Shown: in pieces, positions 43,846 through 53,166 of the stretch
Layout: the number at the start of each line of letters is the position of its first letter
Numbering within the stretch: the first letter of the stretch is position 1
NCBI RefSeq assembly: GCF_036625195.1
Contig: NZ_JAZKUG010000001.1
Span: 992,001 to 1,056,000 of the forward strand
From: Accumulibacter sp.
Lineage (GTDB): Bacteria; Pseudomonadota; Gammaproteobacteria; Burkholderiales; Rhodocyclaceae
Direction of reading: 5' to 3'
Length of the DNA: 64,000 bases
Notes under the pieces: generated by a model
Database searches by the model: none
The model's input: only the letters and a program-made list of their open reading frames with translations
Told to the model about the DNA's origin: nothing
Made by a program: the position numbers and the translations under genes

Positions 43846-44879
43846 CAGTCGAGCAACCGCCAGCGCAGTGATTCGCCGGCTCGCAGCGGCACCAGGGACT
43901 CGCCGCCCGCATCGGTGAAGGCAGCAGGCAGCAGCCACTCTTCCTGCCGCAGCGTGACCTGACCGGCGTTTCGCGGCAAACGGTAGAAATCGGGACCGTG
44001 GAAGCTGGCAAAGGCCTCCAGCCGATCGAGCGCCGCCATCGACTCGAAGGCCTCGGCGTAGAGCTCGAGCGCAGCCGACGCCGTGTAGCAACCCGCGCAG
44101 CCGCAGGCGCTTTCCTTGCTCGCCCGCGAATGCGGCGCCGAATCGGTCCCGAGAAAGAACTTCGGGTTGCCGGAGGTGGCTGCGTGCAGCAGCGCCTGCC
44201 GGTGCCGCTCCCGCTTGAGCACCGGCAAGCAGTAATGATGCGGACGGATGCCGCCGGCGAAGATCGCGTTGCGGTTGTAAAGCAGGTGGTGCGCCGTGAT
44301 CGTGGCGGCGACGTTGTCACCGCAGGCACGAACGAAATCGGCAGCATCGCCGGTCGTGATGTGCTCGAAGACCAGCCGAATCCCCGCATGCCGCAGCAAC
44401 AGGGGCTGCAGGACACGCTCGATGAACACCTTCTCGCGATCGAAGACGTCGACGGCCGGATCGGTCACCTCACCATGGACGAGCAGAGGAAGTCCGCACT
44501 CCTCCATCACGGCCAGGACAGCGGCACACCTGCCGATGTCCGTCACGCCCGAGTCAGAATTCGTCGTCGCCCCGGCCGGATACAACTTCACCGCCCGCAC
44601 GAAGCCGCTGGCAGCCGCACGCCGGACCTCCTGCGGCGACATGCCGTCGGTCAGGTACAGCGTCATCAGCGGTTCGAACGCTGCACCATCCGGCAACGCA
44701 GCGAGGATACGGGCGCGATACTCGGCGGCAGCGGCGACGGTGGTGACCGGCGGACGCAAGTTCGGCATGACGATGGCGCGGGCAAACTGCCGCGCCGAGT
44801 GCGGCAACACCGCCGCCATCGCCGCGCCATCGCGCAGGTGAAGATGCCAGTCATCAGGGCGGGTGATGGTGATCTGCAT
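43845..44879 (-). CDS. pyrC: Dihydroorotase (class II)
   Basis: A 344-residue zinc amidohydrolase of pyrimidine synthesis, close to the E. coli length (348). H12 and H14 in DDWHLHLRDG are zinc ligands, and the carboxylated lysine lies in AVKLYPAGATTNS. Other motifs are LVHGEVTD, FEHITT and LGTDSAPH. It is followed by two coupled genes of unknown role. Confidence 0.96.
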   Translation of the reverse strand: MQITITRPDDWHLHLRDGAAMAAVLPHSARQFARAIVMPNLRPPVTTVAAAAEYRARILAALPDGAAFEPLMTLYLTDGMSPQEVRRAAASGFVRAVKLYPAGATTNSDSGVTDIGRCAAVLAVMEECGLPLLVHGEVTDPAVDVFDREKVFIERVLQPLLLRHAGIRLVFEHITTGDAADFVRACGDNVAATITAHHLLYNRNAIFAGGIRPHHYCLPVLKRERHRQALLHAATSGNPKFFLGTDSAPHSRASKESACGCAGCYTASAALELYAEAFESMAALDRLEAFASFHGPDFYRLPRNAGQVTLRQEEWLLPAAFTDAGGESLVPLRAGESLRWRLLD

Positions 44880-44994
44880 GATCGCGCCTGGGTAAGGACA
44901 AGGCCGAATTCTAGCAGCCTGCCAAGCCGTGTGCCGACGGCTGCGGCTGCAACATCCTTGCCGCTGTCGCGGCGCGCAGTGAGGCTGCAGGCGC

Positions 44995-46680
44995 TCAGCC
45001 GCGAGTCAACAGCATCAGCAGGAGCAGATTGAGCAGCAGCGAAAACGCCGCGACCATACGCCAGGTCAGCAGCGGATTGCGCATCGCCAGCGGCGTAACC
45101 GGTGGCCGGGCGAGAGGTCGGGTCGCACCCCGCTCGAGGGCGAGGAGGAACTCTTCCGGCGTTTCGAAGCGATGCGCAGGGTCCCTCGCGACCGCCTTGA
45201 GCAGCACGTTCTCGAGCCAGCCCGGAATGTCAGGGCGATAGCGGGTCGGCGCCACCGGCATGACGAACTTCGGGTGCTGAAAAGGCTCGATTTCACCGTA
45301 GGGATACCTGCGCGAGAGCAGGTGGTAGAGCGTGACGCCGGCCGCGTAAAGATCGTGCGCCGGTCCGGCCCGCTCGCCGGCGAAGAGTTCGGGCGCCCGG
45401 TAGCTCGGCGTTCCCGGGCTGCCGGCCGACAGATCCTCCTCTGACTCGCTCAAGGCGACGCCGAGATCGATGATGCGCAGACGACCGTCACGACCGAGAT
45501 GGATGTTGGCCGGCTTGATGTCCCGATGCACCACGTCCAGCCGGTGCAATGCCGCGATCCCCTTCAGCAAACGGATTCCGTGCTGCACGGCCTCGCCAAC
45601 GCTGAAGTGCAGACCCGCATCGAGCATGCACTGCAGTGTCGCTCCTTCATGCCAGGTCTGCAGGTAGTAGAGGCAGCTTCGCCGCTCGGCCGGCACCACC
45701 TGCGCGAAGAAGGGCGAGACGATTCGCCGGGCGCGCCACTCCTCCATGATCAGCGCACGCATCTCGTCGGCGTCGTCGGCAAGTTCCGGGTGCAGCGTTT
45801 TCAGTACCGATCGCTGTCCGGAGACGCGATCGCGCACACGATACAGCAGCGTCGCCCGCGAATCGTGCAACGTCTCTTCGATCACCAGCCCGTCGAGCTC
45901 CTGACCCGGCCTCAGGCGCGGCGGCAGCGGCAACCGTGCGCTGTCCGCCAGGGTATCGCGCAGGTTCTCCGCCGGCACCTCGTTCACCCGCAGCACGATG
46001 GCGCTGGCGTTGTCGTGGCCAGCGCAGGCAAGGGCCAGACTGGTCAGGGACGCTGCTGCCTGCTGCGCATCCGGATGGGCGAGCAGCGCGGCTTGCAGCC
46101 GCGTCAGGCCGAGCGGCACCCAGACGCCGTCGGAACAGAGCAGAAGACAGTCGCCGGCCGCCAGTTCGCCGTCGAAGAAGTCGAGTTGCAGGTGGCGATC
46201 GAGGCCAACCGCTCGCGACAGCACATTGCTGAGCTCCGGATGTTCCCAGACGTGGTCACTGGTCAGGCGACTGCAGACGCCGCCGCGCAGAAGGTACAGC
46301 CGACTGTCGCCGACATGCGCACAGACGTAGCGACGCCCGCGCAGGACGAGTGCAGTGAGCGTCGTCGCCATGCCCGACAGTTCGGCTTGGCGAGACGCTT
46401 CGGCCACGACCCAGCGATTGAGCGCGGCGACCACCTTGTCGAGCGCGTGCGCCACGCTCCAGGTGTCAGGCGTCGCGTAGTAGTCCGCGAGCAGTCCGCG
46501 AACCGTGTACTCTGCCGCCTCGCGCCCTCCCCGATGACCGCCAATACCGTCGGCTACCGCTGCCAGCAGCCCCTTGTTCTCGAGTTCGGCCCCCTGCGGC
46601 GTGACCATGCCGCAGAAGTCCTCGTTGCGCTCACGCGGACCGGTCAGGGACGAGTAGCCGACATCGACGCGCAGCGGCAT
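44995..46680 (-). CDS. PP2C phosphatase-serine/threonine kinase fusion, membrane-anchored
   Basis: A protein of about 561 residues in three parts. A PP2C phosphatase domain (about 1-235) has the metal motifs RERNEDF, VADGIGGHRGG, GDSRLYLLR, CSDGVW and GHDNAS. A protein kinase domain (about 270-520) has the VLKTL lysine, HRDIKPANIHLG, DLG in place of DFG and GTPSYRAPE. A single membrane helix ends the chain. Such proteins are found beside nitrate transporters in nitrate assimilation operons of proteobacteria, and here the gene follows the transporter. Start ATG 46680 follows GGAG by 9 nt; TTG 46725 is less likely. Its substrate is unknown. Confidence 0.87.
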   Translation of the reverse strand: MPLRVDVGYSSLTGPRERNEDFCGMVTPQGAELENKGLLAAVADGIGGHRGGREAAEYTVRGLLADYYATPDTWSVAHALDKVVAALNRWVVAEASRQAELSGMATTLTALVLRGRRYVCAHVGDSRLYLLRGGVCSRLTSDHVWEHPELSNVLSRAVGLDRHLQLDFFDGELAAGDCLLLCSDGVWVPLGLTRLQAALLAHPDAQQAAASLTSLALACAGHDNASAIVLRVNEVPAENLRDTLADSARLPLPPRLRPGQELDGLVIEETLHDSRATLLYRVRDRVSGQRSVLKTLHPELADDADEMRALIMEEWRARRIVSPFFAQVVPAERRSCLYYLQTWHEGATLQCMLDAGLHFSVGEAVQHGIRLLKGIAALHRLDVVHRDIKPANIHLGRDGRLRIIDLGVALSESEEDLSAGSPGTPSYRAPELFAGERAGPAHDLYAAGVTLYHLLSRRYPYGEIEPFQHPKFVMPVAPTRYRPDIPGWLENVLLKAVARDPAHRFETPEEFLLALERGATRPLARPPVTPLAMRNPLLTWRMVAAFSLLLNLLLLMLLTRG

Positions 46681-46755
46681 GCGGGCAGGCTCCAGAAGGA
46701 AATCGGGCGGCAGGTCGCACTGCAACCCGCCGCCCGCGGGCAGTGAATCAACGGA

Positions 46756-47274
46756 TCAGATGCCGGCTGCCGTCAGGTGCGCCGCACCCCAGGTCATCCG
46801 CCAGCGAGTCTTGACGGCCGTCAGGCCGATCAGCGCGAGCAGGGCAAGGCCGGCCAAGATCAGGAAGGCGATCTGGTAGCTGCCGGCAACCTGCTTCGCG
46901 TAGCCCAGCGACGACGCCAGGTGGAAGCCACCGACGCCGAGGAAAGTGCCGAGGATCAGCGTCTGCTCGTAACTGTCGATACCGAAGTACCAGGCGAAGA
47001 ACAGCGAGGCGATGACGACCACCTGGCCGATGGCGCCGGCCATCTTCGGCTTCAGATGGTGAACCAGGATGCCCATGAAGATGCGCAGGATGACACCTGC
47101 CAGCACCGGCGTGGCGACCATCATCGCCTTCTGCGCGTGTGTCAGACCGAGATCACTGGCGATCTGCATCCCCAGCGGGCCGAGCATCACCCACACCATG
47201 AAGGCGAGGTCGAAGTAGAGAAAGGCTGCCAGCAGCGTCGGTCGATGACCCGCCTTCCAGAACGAGCTGTTCAT
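46756..47274 (-). pseudogene. Nitrate/nitrite MFS transporter with internal in-frame deletion
   Basis: Only 172 residues, against about 400 for NarK/NasA transporters. The first 107 or so match the family N-terminus (FWKAGHRPTLLAAFLYFD, MVWVMLGPLG, VATPVLAGVILRI). After LGTFLGVGG the sequence jumps to the family C-terminus (FHLASSLGYAKQVAGSYQ and the final KTRWRMTWGA). About 240 residues covering helices 4-11 are missing, yet the frame is kept. The junction lies near 46926-46942 in GC-rich DNA with similar GGCGTCG motifs, which fits deletion by short homology or an assembly collapse. As written it cannot form a normal transporter. It lies 21 bp after nirD. Confidence 0.82.
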
Positions 47275-47295
47275 GATTCGCGGTTTCCTGTCATG

Positions 47296-47604
47296 TCATA
47301 TTTGCAGGAAGACGGTGCCGCTCTCGACACGCACCGGATAGCGACGTGAACAGCCTTCATCGGGAGGCACCGCCTCGCCCGAGTCGAGGCGCAGCTTCCA
47401 GCCATGCAGCGGGCAGGTCACCTGATTGCCGTGCACCAGTCCCTGCGACAACGGCCCGCCCTTGTGCGGGCATTGGTCGCGCAGGGCGAAGACCGCGTTG
47501 GCCGAAGTGCGGAAGACGGCGATATCCCCGCCCGTCGCACGGACGACGCGGCTGCCCAGCCGCGGAATGTCTTCCAGCATGCAGATCGATTTCCATTCAC
47601 CCAT
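47296..47604 (-). CDS. nirD: Nitrite reductase (NADH) small subunit, Rieske type
   Basis: A 102-residue small subunit of assimilatory nitrite reductase. It has a full Rieske [2Fe-2S] site: C45-x-H47 and C64-x2-H67 in CPHKGG and CPLHGW. Some enterobacterial NirD proteins have lost these ligands, so this one probably carries a real cluster. It follows nirB by 30 bp. Confidence 0.94.
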   Translation of the reverse strand: MGEWKSICMLEDIPRLGSRVVRATGGDIAVFRTSANAVFALRDQCPHKGGPLSQGLVHGNQVTCPLHGWKLRLDSGEAVPPDEGCSRRYPVRVESGTVFLQI

Positions 47605-47634
47605 TGCTCTTTCCTTCTCCAGTCAGCCAGACGT

Positions 47635-50064
47635 TCAAACGATGATCGCTTCGTATTCGCTGCGCTCGCTGCCGGCAACGCGCTCGGCCCAGGGATCGCG
47701 GGCATCCTGCAACTCTGCCAACAGGCGCGCGTGCAGTGCCTTGCGGTTCTCCTCGTCTTCGACGATGCGGCTCTTGGCGTGCTCGAGGCCGACGCGTTCG
47801 AGCCAGTGGCAAGTGCGCTCGAGATAGAAGCCCTCTTCCCGGTAGAGCTGCAGGAAGGCGCCGGCATATTCGAGAACCTCCTCGTCGCTCCTCACCTTGA
47901 CAAGGAATTGCGCCACCTCGGTCTTGATGCCGCCATTGCCGCCGACGTACAGCTCGTAGCCGGATTCGACGCCGATCACCCCGACATCCTTGATGCCTGC
48001 CTCGGCACAGTTGCGCGGACAGCCCGAGACAGCCAGCTTGACCTTGTGCGGTGCGTACATGTCGAAGAGCATCCGCTCGAGCTTGACGCCCATGGCCATC
48101 GCCAGTTGCGTACCAAAGCGGCAATGCTCGGCACCGACACAGGTCTTGACGGTACGGATCGACTTGCCGTAAGCGTGGCCAGAGGGCATGCCGAGATCCC
48201 GCCAGACGCCGATCAGGTCTTCCTTGCGGATGCCGAGCAGGTCGATGCGTTGGCCACCGGTGACCTTGATCGTCGGCACCTGGTACTTCTCGGCGACATC
48301 GGCGATTCGTCGCAGCTCGGCAGCGGTGGTCAGCCCGCCCCACATCCGCGGCACGACCGAGTAGGTCCCGTCCTTCTGGATATTGGCATGCGCCCGTTCG
48401 TTGATCAGGCGCGAACGCGGATCGTCCCTGGCCTCTCCGGGCCAGGTCGAGATCAGGTAGTAGTTGAGTGCGGGACGGCATTTCTCGCAGCCGTCTTCAG
48501 TCCGCCACTCGAGAAAGCGCATGACGCCGTCGACGCTGAGCAGGTGCTGCGCACGGATCGCGTCACGCACTTCCTGGTGCGAATGGTCGGTGCAGCCACA
48601 GACCGGCTTGCGGTTCGAGGCAGCGGGCGTGTAGGCGCCACCGATCGTCGCCGACAGGATCTGCTCGCAGAGGCCGGCGCAGGAGCCACACGAGGATGCC
48701 GCCTTGGTGTGCCGCTTGATGTCGTCCAGGCTGAAGAGGCCCTTCTCCTTGATCGCCTTGACGATGCTTCCCTTGCTGACGCCGTTGCAGCCACAGACCT
48801 CGGCACTGTCGGCCATCGACGCCGCCTTGCTCTGGCCCTGGTGGCCCACGTCGCCGACGTGCGACTGGCCGAACAGCAGGTGGTCACGGATCTCGTGGAT
48901 GTCCTGCCTGTCGCGCAGCAGCTGGAAGTACCACGGACCGTCGGCCGTATCGCCGTAGAGGACGCCGCCGACCAGACGGTTGTCGCGGATCACCAGCTTC
49001 TTGTACACACCGCCGGCGACATCGTTGAGGGTGATCTCCTCGCTGTCCTTGCCGCCGAAGAAGTCGCCCGCCGAAAACAGGTCGATCCCGGTCACCTTGA
49101 GCTTGGTCGAGGTCAGCGAGCCGGTGTAGCGGCCGATCCCATGGTTCGCCAGATGGTTCGCCGCCACCTTCCCTTGCTCGAAAAGTGGTGCCACCAGGCC
49201 ATAGGCGATGCCACGATGCGCGACGCACTCGCCGACGGCGTAAATCCGGGGATCATAGGTCTGCATGGTGTCGCTGACGACGATGCCGCGCTGGCAATGC
49301 AGCCCGGCCGCCTCCGCAAGCGCCGTGTTCGGACGGATGCCGACCGCCATCACCACCAGTTGGGCGGGCAGCTCGAGCCCGTCCTTCAGTCGCACGGCGG
49401 CGACGCGACCGCTCTCACCGGAAATCAGCATCTCGGTCTGCTTGCCGAGCAGGAACTTCAGACCGCGATCCTCGAGCGATCTCTGCAGCATCCGGCCGGC
49501 GGTCTCGTCGAGCTGCCTTTCGAGCAGCCAGTCCGCGAGATGGATCACCGTCACGTCCATGCCCCGCAACTTGAGCCCGTTCGCCGCCTCGAGCCCGAGC
49601 AGGCCGCCGCCGATGACCACCGCGTGCCGATGGCGCTGCGCGGCATCGATCATCGCGTCGGTATCGGCGATGTCGCGATAGGAGATCACTCCCGGCAGGT
49701 CGTTGCCGGGAATCGGCAGGATGAAGGGGTTCGAGCCGGTCGCCAGCAGCAGGCGGTCGTAGTCGGCAGCGGTCCCATCGTCGGCGATGACCCGACGCTG
49801 CAGACGATCGATCCGCTCCACCTTTTTCCCGAGGTGCAACCTGATGCCGTACTGCGCGTACCAGGCATGGTCGTTGAGGATGATGTCCTGGATGCTCATC
49901 TCGCCGGCGAGCACCGGTGACAGCAGGATACGGTTGTAGTTGGGGTGCGGCTCGGCACCGAAGACGGTGATCTCGTACTCCGCGGGCGCCAGCTTCAGCA
50001 ATTCCTCGAGCGTACGCACGCCGGCCATGCCATTGCCGACCATGACGAGTCTTTTCCTGCTCAT
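47635..50064 (-). CDS. nirB: Nitrite reductase (NADH) large subunit
   Basis: An 809-residue cytoplasmic enzyme that reduces nitrite to ammonia. The order is: FAD/NAD-binding domain (GNGMAGVRTLEEL start, VIGGGLLGLEAANGL), two BFD-type [2Fe-2S] regions with CGCNGVSKG and CGSCAGLC, the ferredoxin-like half-domain, and the siroheme/[4Fe-4S] site with CVGAEHCRFG and SGCPRNCAEAG. ATG 50064 follows AGGAGCAGGAAAC. The open frame runs further upstream, over the sigma-54 promoter, which argues against an earlier start. Confidence 0.96.
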   Translation of the reverse strand: MSRKRLVMVGNGMAGVRTLEELLKLAPAEYEITVFGAEPHPNYNRILLSPVLAGEMSIQDIILNDHAWYAQYGIRLHLGKKVERIDRLQRRVIADDGTAADYDRLLLATGSNPFILPIPGNDLPGVISYRDIADTDAMIDAAQRHRHAVVIGGGLLGLEAANGLKLRGMDVTVIHLADWLLERQLDETAGRMLQRSLEDRGLKFLLGKQTEMLISGESGRVAAVRLKDGLELPAQLVVMAVGIRPNTALAEAAGLHCQRGIVVSDTMQTYDPRIYAVGECVAHRGIAYGLVAPLFEQGKVAANHLANHGIGRYTGSLTSTKLKVTGIDLFSAGDFFGGKDSEEITLNDVAGGVYKKLVIRDNRLVGGVLYGDTADGPWYFQLLRDRQDIHEIRDHLLFGQSHVGDVGHQGQSKAASMADSAEVCGCNGVSKGSIVKAIKEKGLFSLDDIKRHTKAASSCGSCAGLCEQILSATIGGAYTPAASNRKPVCGCTDHSHQEVRDAIRAQHLLSVDGVMRFLEWRTEDGCEKCRPALNYYLISTWPGEARDDPRSRLINERAHANIQKDGTYSVVPRMWGGLTTAAELRRIADVAEKYQVPTIKVTGGQRIDLLGIRKEDLIGVWRDLGMPSGHAYGKSIRTVKTCVGAEHCRFGTQLAMAMGVKLERMLFDMYAPHKVKLAVSGCPRNCAEAGIKDVGVIGVESGYELYVGGNGGIKTEVAQFLVKVRSDEEVLEYAGAFLQLYREEGFYLERTCHWLERVGLEHAKSRIVEDEENRKALHARLLAELQDARDPWAERVAGSERSEYEAIIV

Positions 50065-50106
50065 GCGTTTCCTGCTCCTGCACAGAACCTGGACGCCCTT
50101 CCTCGA

Positions 50107-50121
50107 GCAAGGAGCGTGCCA
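50107..50121 (-). promoter_or_regulatory. Sigma-54 promoter of nirBD
   Basis: On the minus strand TGGCACG-CTCC-TTGC is a perfect match to the -24/-12 consensus, with the required 10 bp between GG and GC. The predicted start is about 31 nt before the nirB ATG. Confidence 0.85.
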
Positions 50122-50185
50122 GCAGGCCCGCAGCCTTGCCCCGTAGCGATTCGCATGGACACCGCCCATTCGCGAAGGTGGCGAC

Positions 50186-50231
50186 GCACCAGTACGGGGC
50201 GCCGTCGCGAAGCGGTGTCAGGGACTGGTGC
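50186..50231. promoter_or_regulatory. Inverted GCACCAGT/ACTGGTGC pair, candidate NtrC enhancer
   Basis: GCACCAGT (50186-50193) and ACTGGTGC (50224-50231) are exact reverse complements with 30 bp between. Each contains the GCACC/GGTGC half-site of NtrC. The first is followed by a weak second half (GGGGC). The pair lies midway between the two sigma-54 promoters, about 65-75 bp from each, a normal enhancer position. Confidence 0.55.
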
Positions 50232-50303
50232 GCGCACGGACGACCATCGGGCGGGATCGCGTCGGCAGCGCGCTACCGCCGCGATCCCGCCTGCTGCCGC
50301 GCC

Positions 50304-50320
50304 TTGGCATGGGTGTTGCT
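50304..50320 (+). promoter_or_regulatory. Sigma-54 promoter of the nitrate reductase gene
   Basis: TTGGCATG-GGTG-TTGCT matches the -24/-12 consensus at all but one core base, with exact 10-bp spacing between GG and GC. The predicted transcript starts near 50331, just before the AGGAG ribosome binding site and ATG 50347. Confidence 0.8.
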
Positions 50321-50346
50321 TGCGACGGACCCAGGAGCGCAAGATC

Positions 50347-53082
50347 ATGAACGAGACCGTCCGGTCCACCTGTTGCTACTGCGGCGTCGGCTGCGGGCTG
50401 CTGATCGAAACCGATGGCGGCAGGATCGTCGGCGTCCGCGGCGACCCGGCGCATCCCGCCAACCAGGGCCGCCTGTGCAGCAAGGGCGCGACGCTGCATC
50501 TGAGCAGCCGCCCGGAATATCGTCTGCTGCATCCGCAGCTGCGGCGGCAGCGCGACGCCGCACGCCAGCGCGTCGGTTGGGACGAGGCACTCGACTTCGC
50601 CGCCGAGCGATTCGCCGCGATCATCGACGAGCACGGGCCAGACAGCGTCGCCTTCTACATCTCGGGGCAGTTGCTGACCGAGGACTACTACGTCTTCAAC
50701 AAGCTGGCGAAAGGGCTGATCGGCACCAACAATGTCGATACGAACTCGCGTCTCTGCATGTCGTCGGCGGTGGCGGGCTACAAGCAGACCCTCGGTGCCG
50801 ACGCACCACCGTGCTCCTACGACGACATCGGACTCGCCGACTGCCTGCTGATCGCCGGCGCCAATCCGGCGATCGCTCACCCGATCATCTTCCGGCGCAT
50901 CGAGGATGCCCGCGCGGCGAATCCCCGGCTGCGCATCATCGTCGTCGATCCGCGGCGCAGCGAGACCGCGGCCATCGCCGATCTCCACCTGCCGCTGGCC
51001 CCGGGCAGCGACATCGCGCTCTACAACGGCCTGCTGCACGTCCTGCTCAGCGAGGGGCTGATCAACCGCGACTACATCGCCCGCCACACTGAAGGCTTCG
51101 ACGCGCTGCAAAGGACCGTCGAAACCTACACCCCGGAGGTCGTCGCCCGCATCTGCGGTTTGCCGCAAGCCGACATCGTCCGTGCCGGACGCTGGTTCGG
51201 CAGCGCCGGTGCTGCCCTCTCCCTCTACTGCCAGGGTCTCAACCAGTCGGCCCACGGCACGCACAACAACGCGGCGCTGATCCACCTCCATCTGGCGACC
51301 GGGCAGATCGGTCGCCCCGGTGCCGGCCCCTTCTCACTGACCGGCCAACCGAACGCGATGGGTGGCCGCGAGGTCGGCGGACTGGCCAACCTGCTGTCGG
51401 CACACCGCGACCTGGCCAACCCGGCACATCGCGCTGAGGTCGCCCGTCTGTGGGGCGTGGCGGCGGTGCCCGAGCAACCGGGGAAGACCGCCATCGAGCT
51501 GTTTGCGGCCCTCAGGACGGGCGAGGTCAAGGCGGTCTGGATCGCCTGCACCAACCCGGCGCAGTCGCTGCCGGCGCAGGCCGAGGTGCGCGCCGCCCTG
51601 CATGCCGCAGACTTCGTCGTCCTCCAGGAAGCCTACGCGGACACCGATACCGCCGCCTTTGCCGACCTTCTGCTGCCGGCAAGCAGCTGGGGCGAAAAGG
51701 AGGGAACGGTCACCAACTCCGAACGACGGATCACCCACGTCGTGCCGGCCGTGACCCCGCCGGGCGAAGCCCGTCATGACTGGCGGATCGCCGTCGACTT
51801 CGCGCGCCGCCTCGGCGGGCGACTGGAGCGGCCACCCGGCGATGATCTGTTTCCCTATGAGCACCCCGAGCAGATCTTCGCCGAGCACCGGCAGAGCACG
51901 GTCGGCCGCGACCTCGACATCGGCGGCCTGAGCTATTCGCTGCTCGACGCACGCGGCCCGCAACAGTGGCCTTTCCCGGCCGGCGCGAGCAGCGGCCGGC
52001 AGCGCCTGTACGAGGACGGCGTCTTTCCGACTGCCAGCGGCCGTGCCCGTTTCGTCCGCGTCGAACATCGCGCGACCGCCGAGGTCACCGACGCCTCGTT
52101 GCCGGTCAGCCTGCTCTCCGGACGCCTGCGCGACCAGTGGCACGGCATGAGCCGCACCGGAACCGTCGCCCGCCTGTTCAATCTCGACGATGAGCCCCTG
52201 TTGACGATGCACCCGGCCGATCTGCACCAGCGCGACCTGCGCGACGGCGACTTGGTGCGCGTGCGCAACCGGCGCGGCAGCATCATCGTTCGCGTCGCCG
52301 CCGATGAAGGAATGCCTTGCGGCCGAGCGTGGTTACCGATGCACTGGGGCAGCCGCTACATGGACAGCGCCGGCGTCAACGCGTTGACGACACCAGCACG
52401 CGACCCGTTCTCGCAGCAACCCGAACTGAAGCACACCGCCGTCGCGGTCGACAAGGCAGGGCTGCCCTGGCAACTGGTCGTCCTGCGCCTGGCGGATGGC
52501 GGCGAAGCCGGCACACCCACGCTGCTCGCGTCGGCGCGACGCCTGCTCGACGAGTTCGATTTCGCTACGGTCGGGCTGTACGGCCGCCAGCAGCCACTGG
52601 TCATCCTGCGTGCAGCCCACCGGCAGCCACTGCCGGAAGAGCGACTGCAGGAAATCGACCGGCTGTTCGGTCTCGACGACGATGGCGCGGCGATCGTCTA
52701 TACGGACCGCCAGCGGCAGGTCAACAAGCGGGCCGTCGCTCCCGACGGCCGCTTGGTCGGCGTCCGGCTCGCCGGTGAAACGCTCGCCCAGGGTTGGCTC
52801 AAGGAGGTGATGGCCGATGACGCGCTCGACGCCGAACTCGTCCGCTGGGCAGTAGCGCCGATCGGTGAGCGACCGGGCAAGCTGCCACAGCGTAGCCGCG
52901 TCGTCTGCCGCTGTGCCGACTTGACGGCGGCCGAGATCACTGCCGAACTGAGCAGCGGCACGAGTCTGGTGGCCTTGCAGGAAAAGCGTGGCTGCGGTAC
53001 CTTCTGCGGCTCCTGCCTGCCGGAACTCCGCCAGATGGCCGCCGCGCACGCAGCGCACACGCCGGGCGCAATAACCGCCTGA
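50347..53082 (+). CDS. nasA: Assimilatory nitrate reductase catalytic subunit with C-terminal BFD domain
   Basis: A 911-residue molybdenum enzyme that reduces nitrate to nitrite. The N-terminal [4Fe-4S] site uses C9, C12, C16 and C44 (CCYCGVGC, GRLCSKG). The bis-MGD body follows, with the cofactor-binding C-terminal beta domain (about 680-800). The last 60 or so residues form a BFD-like [2Fe-2S] domain with CRCADL and CGTFCGSC, as in NasA of Klebsiella-type enzymes, which receives electrons from a separate reductase. The start ATG 50347 has AGGAG 9 nt upstream; the open frame before it covers the promoter. It is divergent from nirBD. The molybdenum cofactor gene mog is also in the window. Confidence 0.94.
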   Translation: MNETVRSTCCYCGVGCGLLIETDGGRIVGVRGDPAHPANQGRLCSKGATLHLSSRPEYRLLHPQLRRQRDAARQRVGWDEALDFAAERFAAIIDEHGPDSVAFYISGQLLTEDYYVFNKLAKGLIGTNNVDTNSRLCMSSAVAGYKQTLGADAPPCSYDDIGLADCLLIAGANPAIAHPIIFRRIEDARAANPRLRIIVVDPRRSETAAIADLHLPLAPGSDIALYNGLLHVLLSEGLINRDYIARHTEGFDALQRTVETYTPEVVARICGLPQADIVRAGRWFGSAGAALSLYCQGLNQSAHGTHNNAALIHLHLATGQIGRPGAGPFSLTGQPNAMGGREVGGLANLLSAHRDLANPAHRAEVARLWGVAAVPEQPGKTAIELFAALRTGEVKAVWIACTNPAQSLPAQAEVRAALHAADFVVLQEAYADTDTAAFADLLLPASSWGEKEGTVTNSERRITHVVPAVTPPGEARHDWRIAVDFARRLGGRLERPPGDDLFPYEHPEQIFAEHRQSTVGRDLDIGGLSYSLLDARGPQQWPFPAGASSGRQRLYEDGVFPTASGRARFVRVEHRATAEVTDASLPVSLLSGRLRDQWHGMSRTGTVARLFNLDDEPLLTMHPADLHQRDLRDGDLVRVRNRRGSIIVRVAADEGMPCGRAWLPMHWGSRYMDSAGVNALTTPARDPFSQQPELKHTAVAVDKAGLPWQLVVLRLADGGEAGTPTLLASARRLLDEFDFATVGLYGRQQPLVILRAAHRQPLPEERLQEIDRLFGLDDDGAAIVYTDRQRQVNKRAVAPDGRLVGVRLAGETLAQGWLKEVMADDALDAELVRWAVAPIGERPGKLPQRSRVVCRCADLTAAEITAELSSGTSLVALQEKRGCGTFCGSCLPELRQMAAAHAAHTPGAITA

Positions 53083-53166
53083 ACGGCTTGGGCGCCGAAG
53101 GCCATCATCGCCGGAGCAAGGCAGTCGTATGGCCGTGCTTTCGTCTTGCCTGTCGATGGATTGCCC

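Noticed and set aside
42578..44416. A 612-codon frame on minus covering DUF3025 and parts of the lipoprotein and pyrC genes
   Set aside because: Only the last 260 codons resemble a family; the rest lies out of frame over genes with clear products. The GTG at 43360 is the better start.
46681..46725. A TTG start at 46725 for the phosphatase-kinase gene
   Set aside because: There is no ribosome binding site before it, while ATG 46680 has GGAG at 9 nt and starts directly at the PP2C domain.
50186..50200. A complete NtrC palindrome at the first half-site (GCACCAGTACGGGGC)
   Set aside because: The second half matches only four of six bases, so I report only the inverted pair of half-sites as an enhancer candidate.
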